The position numbers were made by a program, and so were the translations under genes. The notes under the pieces are model-generated. The model was not told the DNA's origin and made no database searches. It saw only the letters and a program-made list of their open reading frames with translations. A DNA stretch of 20,052 bases from an uncultured Saprospiraceae bacterium (GTDB taxonomy: Bacteria > Bacteroidota > Bacteroidia > Chitinophagales > Saprospiraceae), in the NCBI GenBank assembly GCA_937973565.1, contig CALJKQ010000158.1, positions 1-20,052 of the forward strand. Direction: 5' to 3'. How positions within the stretch are numbered: the stretch's first letter is position 1; every line of letters begins with the position of its first letter. Shown here piece by piece: positions 1 to 7,535 of this stretch.

Positions 1-112
1 ATAGAATTTTTCCAGAAGCTATATACTTTTTTACTTTAGCAAGTCGCTTTCCAATCAGAAAGCTAATCCACACATTGGTATCAAAAATAACTTTAACGCT
101 TCTTTTTCTCAT
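1..112 (-). CDS. PIN-domain toxin, COG1569-like, N-terminal part only
   Basis: The reading frame opens at ATG (112-110) and runs off the left window edge, giving 37 codons. The peptide begins MRKRSVKVIFDTNVWISFLI. A beta strand ending in D-T-N-x-W is the hallmark N-terminus of PIN-domain ribonucleases, and Asp11 would be the first metal-binding acidic residue. The form DTNVWIS is typical of the COG1569 toxin family (established knowledge). The start overlaps the end of the upstream small gene by 20 bp, the usual layout of an antitoxin-toxin pair, so the two are probably translationally coupled. The catalytic domain beyond residue 37 is not visible, so activity cannot be judged. Confidence 0.75.
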   Translation of the reverse strand, partial: MRKRSVKVIFDTNVWISFLIGKRLAKVKKYIASGKIL

Positions 113-332
113 AAGCCTTTTGCCTTACCAGCGCTACTTCTTCAGCGATGGTTTTATTGTCAAGCTCAGAAGTTTTAAATATTTTGAGCAAACCGGAAAG
201 TTTACTTTCTATAACATCTTTTTCCAATTCTTTAATCAACCTGATTTTTTGTTGCTTGGGCAGCCTTGTAACTGCATTTAACAACTGCTCAAAAGAAACA
301 TCTATATGGAGTTCAGTTTTCATTTGTATCAT
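93..332 (-). CDS. Antitoxin-like small protein upstream of PIN toxin
   Basis: A 79-aa charged, probably helical protein, rich in Lys and Glu with a basic tail (KAYEKKKR). I see no recognisable DNA-binding fold, so the antitoxin call rests on size, composition and the 20-bp overlap with the PIN gene. Two starts are possible: ATG at 332, or the fourth codon ATG at 323 (MKTELHIDV). The -7 element at 350-343 would put the transcript start near 337. The 323 start then leaves about 13 nt of leader and the 332 start almost none, so 323 is slightly preferred. The expected role is to neutralise the PIN nuclease and perhaps repress the operon. Confidence 0.6.
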   Translation of the reverse strand: MIQMKTELHIDVSFEQLLNAVTRLPKQQKIRLIKELEKDVIESKLSGLLKIFKTSELDNKTIAEEVALVRQKAYEKKKR

Positions 333-342
333 TGCTTTACTA

Positions 343-373
343 CAAAATTACATTAATTGAAGGAATGTTGAAA
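343..373 (-). promoter_or_regulatory. Bacteroidota-type promoter of the toxin-antitoxin pair
   Basis: On the minus strand TAATTTTG (350-343) matches the -7 consensus TAnnTTTG exactly. TTTC (373-370) lies 19 nt upstream and matches three of four bases of the -33 TTTG element. It is placed to drive the antitoxin gene. Confidence 0.5.
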
Positions 374-467
374 GATAGCCTTCATACGATTTGCTGTTCT
401 ACCTTGGGATTGCATTTTAACGATCGGGTGATAATCCCGTGAAAACTGGCATTTTTCTCATTAATGC

Positions 468-500
468 AAAAAAAAAGGGAAGCTTTCAAGAAAACTCCCC
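468..500 (-). terminator. Rho-independent terminator after tRNA-His
   Basis: On the minus strand GGGGAG (500-495) pairs with CTTCCC (482-477). The stem continues inward through a T-rich/A-rich arm to a tiny loop, giving about 10 bp. It is followed directly by nine T residues (476-468). It starts 5 nt after the tRNA 3' end. Confidence 0.8.
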
Positions 501-505
501 TTTCG

Positions 506-580
506 GGTGGCTAATGGGATTCGAACCCACGACCAATGGTACCACAAACCACTACTCTAACCAGCTGAGCTATAGCCACC
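506..580 (-). tRNA. tRNA-His (anticodon GTG)
   Basis: Reading the minus strand, the acceptor stem GTGGCTA (579-573) pairs with TAGCCAC (513-507). The D-arm is GCTC/GAGT, the anticodon stem GTGGT/ACCAT and the loop TTGTGGT with anticodon GTG (His). The T-arm is GTGGG/CCCAT with loop TTCGAAT. Two features are specific to tRNA-His: a G at position -1 (base 580) and discriminator C73 (base 506), which can pair. CCA is not encoded, so it must be added after transcription. The gene has its own promoter and terminator and appears monocistronic. Confidence 0.95.
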
Positions 581-594
581 GTTTTAAAGTGATG

Positions 595-625
595 CAAAAT
601 TACGGAGTTTTGGTTAATTGGACAA
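595..625 (-). promoter_or_regulatory. Promoter of tRNA-His
   Basis: On the minus strand TTG (625-623) is followed after 20 nt by TAATTTTG (602-595), an exact TAnnTTTG. The predicted transcript start falls a few bases before the tRNA 5' end at 580. Confidence 0.65.
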
Positions 626-639
626 GAAAAATTTTCACA

Positions 640-1030
640 TGTTCACATGTTCATATGTTCATATGTTCACATCGCGGGGTTTATTGCCTGAAAATGAAAC
701 TTTTACCGTTTAATTTATATTTCGTTGGAATGGGAATGGCCATTTATATGTTCACATATTCACATGTTCATATGTTCATATCCCGGGTTGGTGCCTGAAA
801 ATGAGGTTGTTACCTTAGATATGTTCACATGTTCAAATGGTGCGTTTCGAAAGGCTCAACGCAAGTGTTTCGACAGGCTCAACGCAAGTGTTTCGACAAG
901 CTCAACGCAAGTGTTTCGACAAGCTCGACACAAGCTTATCGCTACGCTCAACGCTATGTTCACATCCAGGTTTTGACCTGAAAGTTAAGTCATTACCGCT
1001 TATTTTATTTCGTTGTAATGGGATTGCCCA
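640..1030. repeat. Composite intergenic repeat block
   Basis: No gene is supported here. (a) Runs of the self-complementary words ACATGT and CATATG separated by TTC occur at about 638-672, 745-781 and 818-836. (b) A degenerate longer unit containing CCTGAAA, TTACCG and TTTCGTTGGAATGGGA-like blocks occurs at about 673-741, partially at 781-820, and again at 961-1030. (c) Four tandem 23-bp copies beginning TTTCGA start at 845, 868, 891 and 914; the second and third differ at one base, the first and fourth slightly more. Small open frames over this block are low-complexity artefacts. Confidence 0.8.
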
Positions 1031-1098
1031 GTAAATTAGGTAGGCGTCAAATTGATATGAATACCGACAAAAACTGCGTTTTTATTGGCACAGGCATA

Positions 1099-1119
1099 GA
1101 GACTTGCAGCACAAGTCTC
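1099..1119. repeat. Perfect 8-bp inverted repeat
   Basis: GAGACTTG (1099-1106) and CAAGTCTC (1112-1119) are separated by CAGCA. No T-tract follows, so it is not a standard terminator. It lies about 90 bp upstream of the pyrR promoter and could be an operator, an RNA hairpin or part of a dispersed repeat. Confidence 0.6.
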
Positions 1120-1127
1120 ACCATATT

Positions 1128-1159
1128 AACATATTCCCCCCAATGAACATATTCCCCCC
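1128..1159. repeat. Two 14-bp direct repeats upstream of pyrR
   Basis: AACATATTCCCCCC occurs at 1128-1141 and again at 1146-1159, a period of 18 bp. The copies sit about 50-80 bp upstream of the pyrR -7 element. They could be a tandem activator or repressor site or a simple local duplication; nothing distinguishes these. Confidence 0.55.
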
Positions 1160-1209
1160 TTTCGTAATATTTCCCGCTATCATCTGACAAAGTCCGTTTG
1201 ATTTTTTAC

Positions 1210-1217
1210 TATCTTTG
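1210..1217 (+). promoter_or_regulatory. pyrR -7 element (TAnnTTTG)
   Basis: TATCTTTG matches TAnnTTTG exactly and ends 8 nt before the pyrR ATG. No TTTG sits at the usual 19-22 nt spacing; the TTTG at 1197-1200 is too close. If used, the mRNA would have only a few bases of leader. Confidence 0.5.
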
Positions 1218-1225
1218 CACCCGAA

Positions 1226-1783
1226 ATGGATGTCTCAAGGCTTATAATCAACAAACAGCGGTTTTTGCTTACGGTCGACAGGCTATGTTATGAGTTGATC
1301 GAAAACCACGGCAATTTTGAAGATACCTGTCTGATCGGGATTCAGGACAGGGGCGCCATCCTCTCCGATTTTTTGATGGAGCGACTCAAAAAGCTGAATA
1401 AAAAGATGTTGCCGCAGTATGGCAAGCTCGATATTACGTTTTACAGAGATGATTACCGGCACCGGGAGAAACCACTGAAAGCATCTTCGACGCTGATAGA
1501 CTTCATTGTAGAGGACAAAAAAGTCGTTTTGGTGGACGATGTGCTGTATTCCGGGAGGACCGTGCATGCTGCTATGTCGGCCATTCAGGATTTTGGCAGG
1601 GCAGCCAAAATTGAATACCTCTGTCTGGTAGATCGCAGGTTCAACCGGCATTTTCCGATTAAGTCAGATTATACAGGCATCATCGTAGATACCATGGACG
1701 AAAGCTATGTAAGGGTAGAGTGGGAGCACATCCATGGCCAGAGCCAGATTCTTTTATTGTCGGATAAAAACGAGACTCCATGA
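1226..1783 (+). CDS. pyrR: PyrR: pyrimidine regulator / uracil phosphoribosyltransferase
   Basis: A 185-aa type I phosphoribosyltransferase of normal family length. The PRPP-binding loop is VVLVDDVLYSGRT at residues 100-112 (acidic pair D104-D105). The PyrR signature LDITFYRDD is at residues 68-76, and GIQDRG at 38-43 is the conserved early loop. Family knowledge: PyrR converts uracil and PRPP to UMP and, in Firmicutes, binds pyr mRNA to promote attenuation. Its stop overlaps the pyrB start (ATGA), so the pair is translationally coupled. The short predicted leader leaves no room for a classical attenuator upstream, so its regulatory role here is an inference at best. Confidence 0.93.
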   Translation: MDVSRLIINKQRFLLTVDRLCYELIENHGNFEDTCLIGIQDRGAILSDFLMERLKKLNKKMLPQYGKLDITFYRDDYRHREKPLKASSTLIDFIVEDKKVVLVDDVLYSGRTVHAAMSAIQDFGRAAKIEYLCLVDRRFNRHFPIKSDYTGIIVDTMDESYVRVEWEHIHGQSQILLLSDKNETP

Positions 1784-2712
1784 CGTCAACCTCGCAGTTA
1801 AGTACCAAACACCTGCTGGGCATCAAACAGATTACCCGCGACGACATACTCACCATTTTTAAAGCTGCCGCGGATTTTAAGGAAGTCATCAACCGACCCA
1901 TTAAAAAGGTGCCTTCGCTAAGGGATGTAACGGTGGTTAATCTCTTTTTTGAAAATTCAACCCGTACCCGCATCTCCTTTGAACTGGCAGAGCGCCGACT
2001 TTCGGCCGATGTACTCAATTTTACGGCTTCTTCATCATCCGTTTCCAAGGGAGAAACCCTGCTGGATACGGTCAACAATATCCTTGCCATGAAAGTGGAT
2101 ATGGTGGTCATGCGTCACCCTGCACCGGGCGCGCACGTCTTCCTGTCGAACCACATCGATGCCAATATCATCAATGCAGGAGACGGCACCCACGAGCATC
2201 CTACCCAGGCCCTGCTAGATGCCTTCTCGATGCAGGAAGCAATCGGCACCCTCGAAGGAAAAAATATCCTCATCGTGGGAGATATTTTACATAGCCGGGT
2301 GGCCCTCAGCAACATCCTTTGCCTGAAAAAACTGGGCGCCAACGTAGCCGTGTGTGGTCCGCCTACTCTCATACCCAAATACATCTCCAGTCTTGGGGTA
2401 GAAGTGATGTACAACATCCTGGAAGCCCTGCAATGGTGCGATGTAGCCAATATCCTGCGTATCCAGCTCGAAAGGCAGGACATCAAATTCATCCCATCGC
2501 TGAGGGAATATGCGCTTTATTACGGCGTGAACAAAGCCCTGCTTGATCAGGTAGGAAGACCCATTGTGATCATGCACCCGGGCCCGATCAACAGGGGGGT
2601 GGAGATCAGCAGCGATGTGGCAGATTCAGAACATTCCATCATCCTGGATCAGGTAGAGAACGGTGTAGCCATCCGCATGGCCGTCCTTTATTTGCTTGCA
2701 GGTAAGAAATAG
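1780..2712 (+). CDS. pyrB: Aspartate carbamoyltransferase catalytic chain
   Basis: A 310-aa protein of normal length for the catalytic chain. It condenses carbamoyl phosphate and aspartate to carbamoyl aspartate, the second step of de novo pyrimidine synthesis, in the cytoplasm. The carbamoyl-phosphate signature FFENSTRTR ends at residue 64 (STRTR 60-64). The mobile-loop region contains SVSKGETLLDT, H140-P-T-Q is the active-site histidine block, and H266-P-G-P-I-N-R-G is the C-terminal motif. No pyrI-type regulatory chain follows, so the enzyme is probably an unregulated trimer or is controlled otherwise. The stop codon is TAG, showing that UAG is a functional stop in this genome. A small CCCTT/AAGGG hairpin (2738-2750) lies downstream without a T-tract. 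Confidence 0.96.
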   Translation: MTSTSQLSTKHLLGIKQITRDDILTIFKAAADFKEVINRPIKKVPSLRDVTVVNLFFENSTRTRISFELAERRLSADVLNFTASSSSVSKGETLLDTVNNILAMKVDMVVMRHPAPGAHVFLSNHIDANIINAGDGTHEHPTQALLDAFSMQEAIGTLEGKNILIVGDILHSRVALSNILCLKKLGANVAVCGPPTLIPKYISSLGVEVMYNILEALQWCDVANILRIQLERQDIKFIPSLREYALYYGVNKALLDQVGRPIVIMHPGPINRGVEISSDVADSEHSIILDQVENGVAIRMAVLYLLAGKK

Positions 2713-2773
2713 TCAACTGTTAAAATATTATTAAAAGCCCTTATACAAGGGAATGCTTGGCAACATTTTTGTC

Positions 2774-2781
2774 TAATTTAG
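2774..2781 (+). promoter_or_regulatory. Possible -7 element for the thioredoxin-like gene
   Basis: TAATTTAG matches TAnnTTTG at seven of eight positions and lies 21 nt before the ATG at 2803. No convincing -33 element is found at the right distance, so this is a weak call. The 90-bp gap after pyrB suggests a separate transcription unit. Confidence 0.3.
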
Positions 2782-2802
2782 AGTCTAGTATCAGTTAAAT
2801 TT

Positions 2803-4218
2803 ATGAAAGTGAAAAACAACGTATTTGCTGCTCTTTTAAGTCTGGTATGTTTTATACCCGGCCTGTCCGCTCAGTACAACATCAACTTTAAAATCGATGA
2901 TTATACCAATGATACCCTCATCATTGGCTACTATTACGGCGAAAAACAACTGGTAAAAGATACCGTTTACGCCACCAAGCCGGGAGAATTCACCTTCAAA
3001 GGAAAAGATACCCTCAACGATGGCATGTACATAGCGCTGATGAAACCCGATAACACCTTCGTACAATTTATTGTTTCCGGCAAAGACACCAACTTTGATG
3101 TTAAGTTCAAAAAAGGGGACACAGCCCGGTTGACATTCAAAAACTCACCCGAAAACAAGCGGTTCTATGATTACATGGACTACATCAAACAAAAGAGAGA
3201 AGAGGCAACACCGCTTCGGGACTCGCTCACCAAACTCAAGGAAAAGGAAAAAGAAGATCCCAGCCTTAAAGCCAAACTCGACAAGATCGATGCCGATGTA
3301 AAGGCCTATCAGGAAAAGTTTGTGAAAGACTACAAAGGCACCTATACCGCCAACCTGATTTACTCCAATTTTGAAGTGACCATACCGGAATTTGAAGGTC
3401 CCGAAGAAGAGACGCAGCTGAAGCGTTACCGGTTTTACAAACAGCACTACTGGGATTATATGGACTGGGAATTTCCGGCCCTGATCCATACCCCTTACAT
3501 CCACCAGAAGATCGATTATTATGTTAAAAAACTGACCGTACAAAATCCGGATTCCATCATCATCTCAGTGCGTGAAATCCTCGATAAACTTGAAAAAAAT
3601 CCCGAAGCCCAGAAATACTACTTGTCTCACTTTCTCAACGAGTACGCCAATAGTAAGATCATAGGCATGGACAAAATCTTTGTGTACCTGTCAGACAATT
3701 ACTACGCCAAAGGCAAGGCTACCTGGGTAAAAGAGGAAAACTTAAAAAAAATCATCGAAAGTGCCGACAACCTGAGGAACATCCTCATCGGTGAAATTTT
3801 CCCCAACATCACCACGTACAAGGAAGACAATACACCAGTGGTCTTGCACAATGTAAAATCCAAGTACATCCTCCTTGTATTCTGGGCACCCGATTGCGGC
3901 CACTGCAAAAAAGCCATGCCCGACATCATCAAATTTGACGAAGAATTCAAGAGCCAGGGTGTCACCACCATCACCGTATGCACCAAAGGCGGCGACAAAG
4001 CCAATACCTGCTGGGAAGGCATCAAAGAAAAACACATGGAAAGCCTCATCAACACCGGTGACCAGTACCAGCGCTACCGCCAGATTGTACACTTCCAGAC
4101 TACACCCAAACTTTTCATTTTGGACGAGAAGAAGGAGATTCTTTTCAAAGATCTGCCGTCTGAGGAGTTGAGCAATGTGATGAAGGAGATTATAAAAATG
4201 GATGGGGAGAAGAAGTAA
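2803..4218 (+). CDS. Exported TlpA-like thioredoxin-fold protein (DUF4369/DUF5106 type)
   Basis: A 471-aa protein with three visible parts. Residues 1-23 form a signal peptide with a hydrophobic core and likely cleavage after LSA-23. Residues about 25-110 resemble the beta-rich DUF4369 domain common in Bacteroidota TlpA proteins. Residues about 115-320 form a Lys/Glu-rich helical region resembling DUF5106. Residues about 335-471 form a thioredoxin fold with FWAPDCGHCKKAMP, where C365-G-H-C368 is the redox pair; PKLFILD supplies the cis-proline region. The likely role is reduction or resolution of disulfides in the periplasm, perhaps membrane-associated. Substrates are unknown. The domain names come from pattern memory, while the thioredoxin assignment is firm. 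Confidence 0.85.
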   Translation: MKVKNNVFAALLSLVCFIPGLSAQYNINFKIDDYTNDTLIIGYYYGEKQLVKDTVYATKPGEFTFKGKDTLNDGMYIALMKPDNTFVQFIVSGKDTNFDVKFKKGDTARLTFKNSPENKRFYDYMDYIKQKREEATPLRDSLTKLKEKEKEDPSLKAKLDKIDADVKAYQEKFVKDYKGTYTANLIYSNFEVTIPEFEGPEEETQLKRYRFYKQHYWDYMDWEFPALIHTPYIHQKIDYYVKKLTVQNPDSIIISVREILDKLEKNPEAQKYYLSHFLNEYANSKIIGMDKIFVYLSDNYYAKGKATWVKEENLKKIIESADNLRNILIGEIFPNITTYKEDNTPVVLHNVKSKYILLVFWAPDCGHCKKAMPDIIKFDEEFKSQGVTTITVCTKGGDKANTCWEGIKEKHMESLINTGDQYQRYRQIVHFQTTPKLFILDEKKEILFKDLPSEELSNVMKEIIKMDGEKK

Positions 4219-4335
4219 CCGAGCGGAGCTCGGCTACTTCTTCTCATGTTCATATGGTGCGCCGAGCGGAGCTCGGCTAAATGGTTCGCCATCACTTCGT
4301 TCGGCTATATGTTCATATAGTTTAATTGTTTTGCA
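4219..4335. repeat. Paired GGA-loop palindromes and ATGTTCATATG repeats
   Basis: CCGAGC-GGA-GCTCGG occurs at 4219-4233 and again at 4262-4276, each a 6-bp stem closing a GGA triloop. The first copy begins at the stop codon of the thioredoxin-like gene and is followed by a T/C-rich stretch, so it may also act as a weak terminator. ATGTTCATATG words (4247-4257 and 4309-4318) match those in the block at 640-836. A further AC-GAA-GT mini-palindrome is present on the minus strand within 4294-4300. Confidence 0.75.
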
Positions 4336-4583
4336 TTGACCTAAGCGCGCAGCGCGAATTGCACTAAGCACGCAGTGCGAATTGGCCTAAGCACGAAGTG
4401 CGAATTGCACTAAGATACTCCAAAAATCATTTGTCGATGCCTCGCGTTAAGCGCGAGGTGCCTTCGTTAAATTGATCTGTCGATCAATTTTTTTGGCAAA
4501 GCCAAAACCACTCAGTTATCCTAAGCGCGCAGCGCGAATTGACCTAAGCACGAAGTGCGAATTGCCTTAAGCGAAGCGTATTG
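4336..4583. repeat. Structured dispersed repeat, copy 1
   Basis: Six mini-hairpins share the frame CTAAG-hairpin-GAATTG. They are GCGC-GCA-GCGC (4345 and 4525), GCAC-GCA-GTGC (4368), GCAC-GAA-GTGC (4391 and 4548) and GC-GAA-GC (4571). They flank a core (4410-4524) with a TCGCG/CGCGA hairpin (4442-4455), a TTGATC/GATCAA hairpin followed by seven T (4472-4494), and a TTTTGGC/GCCAAAA hairpin (4491-4507). The core recurs at 17005-17138 in the same orientation, and bases 4482-4529 are identical to 17096-17143. No protein is encoded. Bases 4584-4682, between this block and the kinase gene, show nothing recognisable. Confidence 0.85.
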
Positions 4584-4682
4584 ACACCTGTCTGGTCCTT
4601 AATTGAATGCAATCTCATAAACTTGTAATAGAGCCTGTATTAACCGATTTTTTTAATATACACCCCAGCTTAACCTGAAAGT

Positions 4683-6410
4683 TTAAGCAAGCTTATTCAG
4701 AGTTACGGTGAATGTACTGCCGGACCCAAATTCACTGTCAACGGTAATTTTTCCACCTTGCGCTTCTATAAATTCTTTGCTAATGGCAAGTCCCAGACCA
4801 GTGCCTTCTTTTTTTGTACCCGGTACGCGGAAGTAACGGTCAAAAATTTTGTCTTTGTATTCGGGGGCTATGCCTTGTCCGGTATCGTGAACTGAAATCT
4901 CCACCTTGTCTTCATGCTCACGGATGGTCAAATAAATGATTGAATTTTCATAGGAGTAGCGGATGGCATTGGACAATAAATTGGTTAATACCCAGGCCGT
5001 TTTTTCGCTGTCGGCCATAACCCTGGGGGTGTTGTTGGGGCAGTCTAATTCAAAAGTGATTTGTTTTTGGTCAGCTTGCGTTTTGGTGGTGCTTATGGCA
5101 TATAAAAGGATTTCTTTGGGATCTGCCTGTTGTATGGAAAGTTGGATGTTGCCGCTTTCTACCTGAGACATATTCAAGAGCTCCCCCGTAATTTTGAGCA
5201 GTCTGTTTGCGTCGTCCTTAATACCCTCGATCAGGTGTTTCTGTTCTTCATTCAGTTTGCCAATTCGATCATTTTCCAGCAAATCCAAACTCATTTTTAT
5301 CGATGAAATGGGTGTTTTAAATTCATGGGAAACGGTGGAAATAAAATTGGTTTTAGCAAAATCCAACTCTTTGTAACTGGTAACATTTCTTAAAAAAACC
5401 ACGTGCCCAACCAATATGGCAGTGGTTTCACCTGTTGGAGTAATGGATATGTTCAGGGTCTCTTTTTCAAAATAACTCTCTTTGTTTCCCGAAAATATTT
5501 TGATAGGAGATTGTTTTGTATCTCTTATTTCTTCACCTGGTATGATGTCTTGGATAAGGGTTCGAATTAAATCATTTCTGACAGACAAATCCGTGGCCGA
5601 TTTACCGATAAACTCCTCTTTTTTCAAGCCGGAAATCTTGATTTCTTCTTCATTGGCGAAAATCACCACAAGATTTTCATCGAGACCGATTACCGGATCA
5701 TGCATGTTATTGATCAGGGTTTCAATTCTCTTTTTTTCCATCATCAAATTCGCCAGATTACTGTTGTTGTATTCTTCCAGCTTTGCTGCCATTGTATTAA
5801 ATGATGAAGCCAATTGTCCGAACTCGCTATGGCTCTCAAAATGGACCCTTTGAGCGTAGTTTTCTTCAGCAATTTGTTTGATACTTTCTGTCAATTCACT
5901 GATGGGGTTGGCAATATTTGAAGGTAAATTGACCAATAAGACAAAGGCAATCAAAAAACACATGGTACCTGATAACAATACCCAGAAAACAGCTTTATCA
6001 GCCGTGATTTTGGCGGTTTCACTCTTGCGTTTTATCGCCTCCATGTTCATCTCCATCAGCAGAAAAATATTTTTCCTGATTTCTCCTTCCAAAAGGCTAT
6101 CGGAACCGTTTTGCTTAAAAGACTCAAAATTGTTTCTAATGGCAGCGGTTACTGCGGGTTCCCCTAATTCAGTTATGTTTTTTTCCTGACGTTGAAGATT
6201 GACTTCAAAATCTTTTTGTGCTTTTTTCGCATCATCTTCCAGCGCAATCAACATATTGCGACTATACTCCAATGAATTATAATTGGCCGTCAATATGCTG
6301 TCAGTATCATTTTTCAATTCACTGATGTACGCAGCACCCATCACACTCAGGAAAATTATCAACAGGAATAAAAGGCCTACTCCCAATGTCAGTTTTGTTT
6401 TAATCCTCAT
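4683..6410 (-). CDS. Membrane sensor histidine kinase of the kdp operon
   Basis: A 575-aa kinase. TM1 lies at residues ~7-29, followed by an extracytoplasmic helical region (~30-138) and TM2 at ~141-161. HAMP spans ~162-215 and PAS ~228-340. The phosphoacceptor helix contains VSHEFKTP with His362. The ATPase domain has an N box (NLLSNAIRYS), a G1 box (DTGQGIAP) and a G2 box (GTGLGLAIS). It starts at the base after the stop of the kdpD-like gene (TAA immediately followed by ATG), so the two are tightly coupled. I infer that it supplies the kinase half missing from the short KdpD and phosphorylates the NtrC-type regulator at 14061-15404. It lacks the four-helix DUF4118 membrane domain of ordinary KdpD. 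Confidence 0.92.
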   Translation of the reverse strand: MRIKTKLTLGVGLLFLLIIFLSVMGAAYISELKNDTDSILTANYNSLEYSRNMLIALEDDAKKAQKDFEVNLQRQEKNITELGEPAVTAAIRNNFESFKQNGSDSLLEGEIRKNIFLLMEMNMEAIKRKSETAKITADKAVFWVLLSGTMCFLIAFVLLVNLPSNIANPISELTESIKQIAEENYAQRVHFESHSEFGQLASSFNTMAAKLEEYNNSNLANLMMEKKRIETLINNMHDPVIGLDENLVVIFANEEEIKISGLKKEEFIGKSATDLSVRNDLIRTLIQDIIPGEEIRDTKQSPIKIFSGNKESYFEKETLNISITPTGETTAILVGHVVFLRNVTSYKELDFAKTNFISTVSHEFKTPISSIKMSLDLLENDRIGKLNEEQKHLIEGIKDDANRLLKITGELLNMSQVESGNIQLSIQQADPKEILLYAISTTKTQADQKQITFELDCPNNTPRVMADSEKTAWVLTNLLSNAIRYSYENSIIYLTIREHEDKVEISVHDTGQGIAPEYKDKIFDRYFRVPGTKKEGTGLGLAISKEFIEAQGGKITVDSEFGSGSTFTVTLNKLA

Positions 6411-7535
6411 TTATGATAAAATTACCAGGTCAATTTCATTCGAAGATAATTTTTGCAATAATTCTTTAAAAACATTTGTTGACAGTAATACCTTAAATAA
6501 ACTTAAATGGGGCTTACCTATGCAGATGGTAGTAATCTTTCTTTCACTGGCTTGCTCGATTATGGCTCGTGAAACGGTCGAACTTTCCACTTTTATAATT
6601 TCTGCACCCAATTCTGTTGCCAGTTTGAAATTATTGATTAAATGTCTTTGCTTGTCAAGCGGTATTTTGTTGGGCGCTTCGTCCGGCGTCTGCACGTAAA
6701 GTACATACCATTTGCTGTGATAATAATTGGCCAAACGGGCTGTTTTGCGTATGACGGTTTTGGCAGTCTTTTCATTGGTGCTTATACAGGCTAAAAACCG
6801 TTCATGTTTGAGTGAATTGGGTTTGGTTACTTCCGTCTCAACTTTTCGTTCCACCTGAGATGCTACTTCCTTTAAGGCCAACTCACGAAGTTGAAGAATA
6901 TGATCACTTTTAAAAAAATTTTGTAACGCAGTTTCAATTTTTTCGGCTTGATAAATCTTACCTTCTTTTAATCGAGTGATCAATTCTTCAGCCGTAAGGT
7001 CAATGTTCACTACTTCATCAGCCTGCGACAACACACTGTCCGGGACCCTTTCTTTTACCTCAATTCCGGTTATCTCTTTTACTTCATCATTGAGACTCTC
7101 AATGTGCTGGATATTGACTGCCGAAATCACATTGATACCCGCAGAAAGGATATCCAATACATCTTGCCAACGCTTTTCATTTTTACTGCCTTCTATATTG
7201 GTATGTGCCAATTCGTCTACAATGACTACTTCCGGACGGAGATTGATGATGGCCTGTACATCCATTTCTTCGAGTTCTTTGCCCTTGTAAAAGAGCTTTT
7301 TCCTGGGGACTATGGGTAAGCCCTCAAGCAAATCATGGGTTTCTTTTCGGTTGTGTGTTTCGATAAATCCAATTTTCACATCAATGCCATTTCTAAGCAA
7401 AGTTTTTGCTTCTTGCAACATTCGATACGTTTTACCTACACCGGCACTCATGCCAATGTACACTTTGAACTTACCTCTTCTCGATTTTTTAATTAACTCA
7501 AGAAAATGTTGAACCGTTTTATCCTTTTCACTCAT
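6411..7535 (-). CDS. kdpD: Truncated KdpD: cytoplasmic K+ sensor domain plus USP domain
   Basis: 374 aa against about 900 in Escherichia coli KdpD. The KdpD N-terminal domain fills residues ~20-230, with Walker A G28-MSAGVGKT and a Walker B-like VVIVDELAHTN (103-113). A universal-stress-protein-like domain covers ~243-374. The four transmembrane helices, HisKA and ATPase domains are absent and no frameshift is evident. This is a natural split form, known in Bacteroidota, with the kinase encoded next door. The S-x-S motif reported for cyclic-di-AMP binding in Staphylococcus KdpD is not seen (STN instead). Its start abuts the porin stop with no gap. It probably senses K+ or ATP status and modulates the adjacent kinase. 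Confidence 0.93.
   Translation of the reverse strand: MSEKDKTVQHFLELIKKSRRGKFKVYIGMSAGVGKTYRMLQEAKTLLRNGIDVKIGFIETHNRKETHDLLEGLPIVPRKKLFYKGKELEEMDVQAIINLRPEVVIVDELAHTNIEGSKNEKRWQDVLDILSAGINVISAVNIQHIESLNDEVKEITGIEVKERVPDSVLSQADEVVNIDLTAEELITRLKEGKIYQAEKIETALQNFFKSDHILQLRELALKEVASQVERKVETEVTKPNSLKHERFLACISTNEKTAKTVIRKTARLANYYHSKWYVLYVQTPDEAPNKIPLDKQRHLINNFKLATELGAEIIKVESSTVSRAIIEQASERKITTICIGKPHLSLFKVLLSTNVFKELLQKLSSNEIDLVILS

Noticed and set aside
439..798. 119-codon open frame over tRNA-His
   Set aside because: It crosses the tRNA and its terminator on the opposite strand, and its second half is low-complexity sequence from the ATGTTC repeats.
845..936. CRISPR-like array
   Set aside because: The 23-bp units are directly tandem with no spacers, and no cas genes are present.
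725..1034. Open frames over the 23-bp repeats
   Set aside because: Their protein sequence is just the translated tandem repeat, with no start signals.
6976..7512. Plus-strand open frames opposite kdpD and other kdp genes
   Set aside because: They lie entirely within well-supported genes on the other strand and show no motifs.
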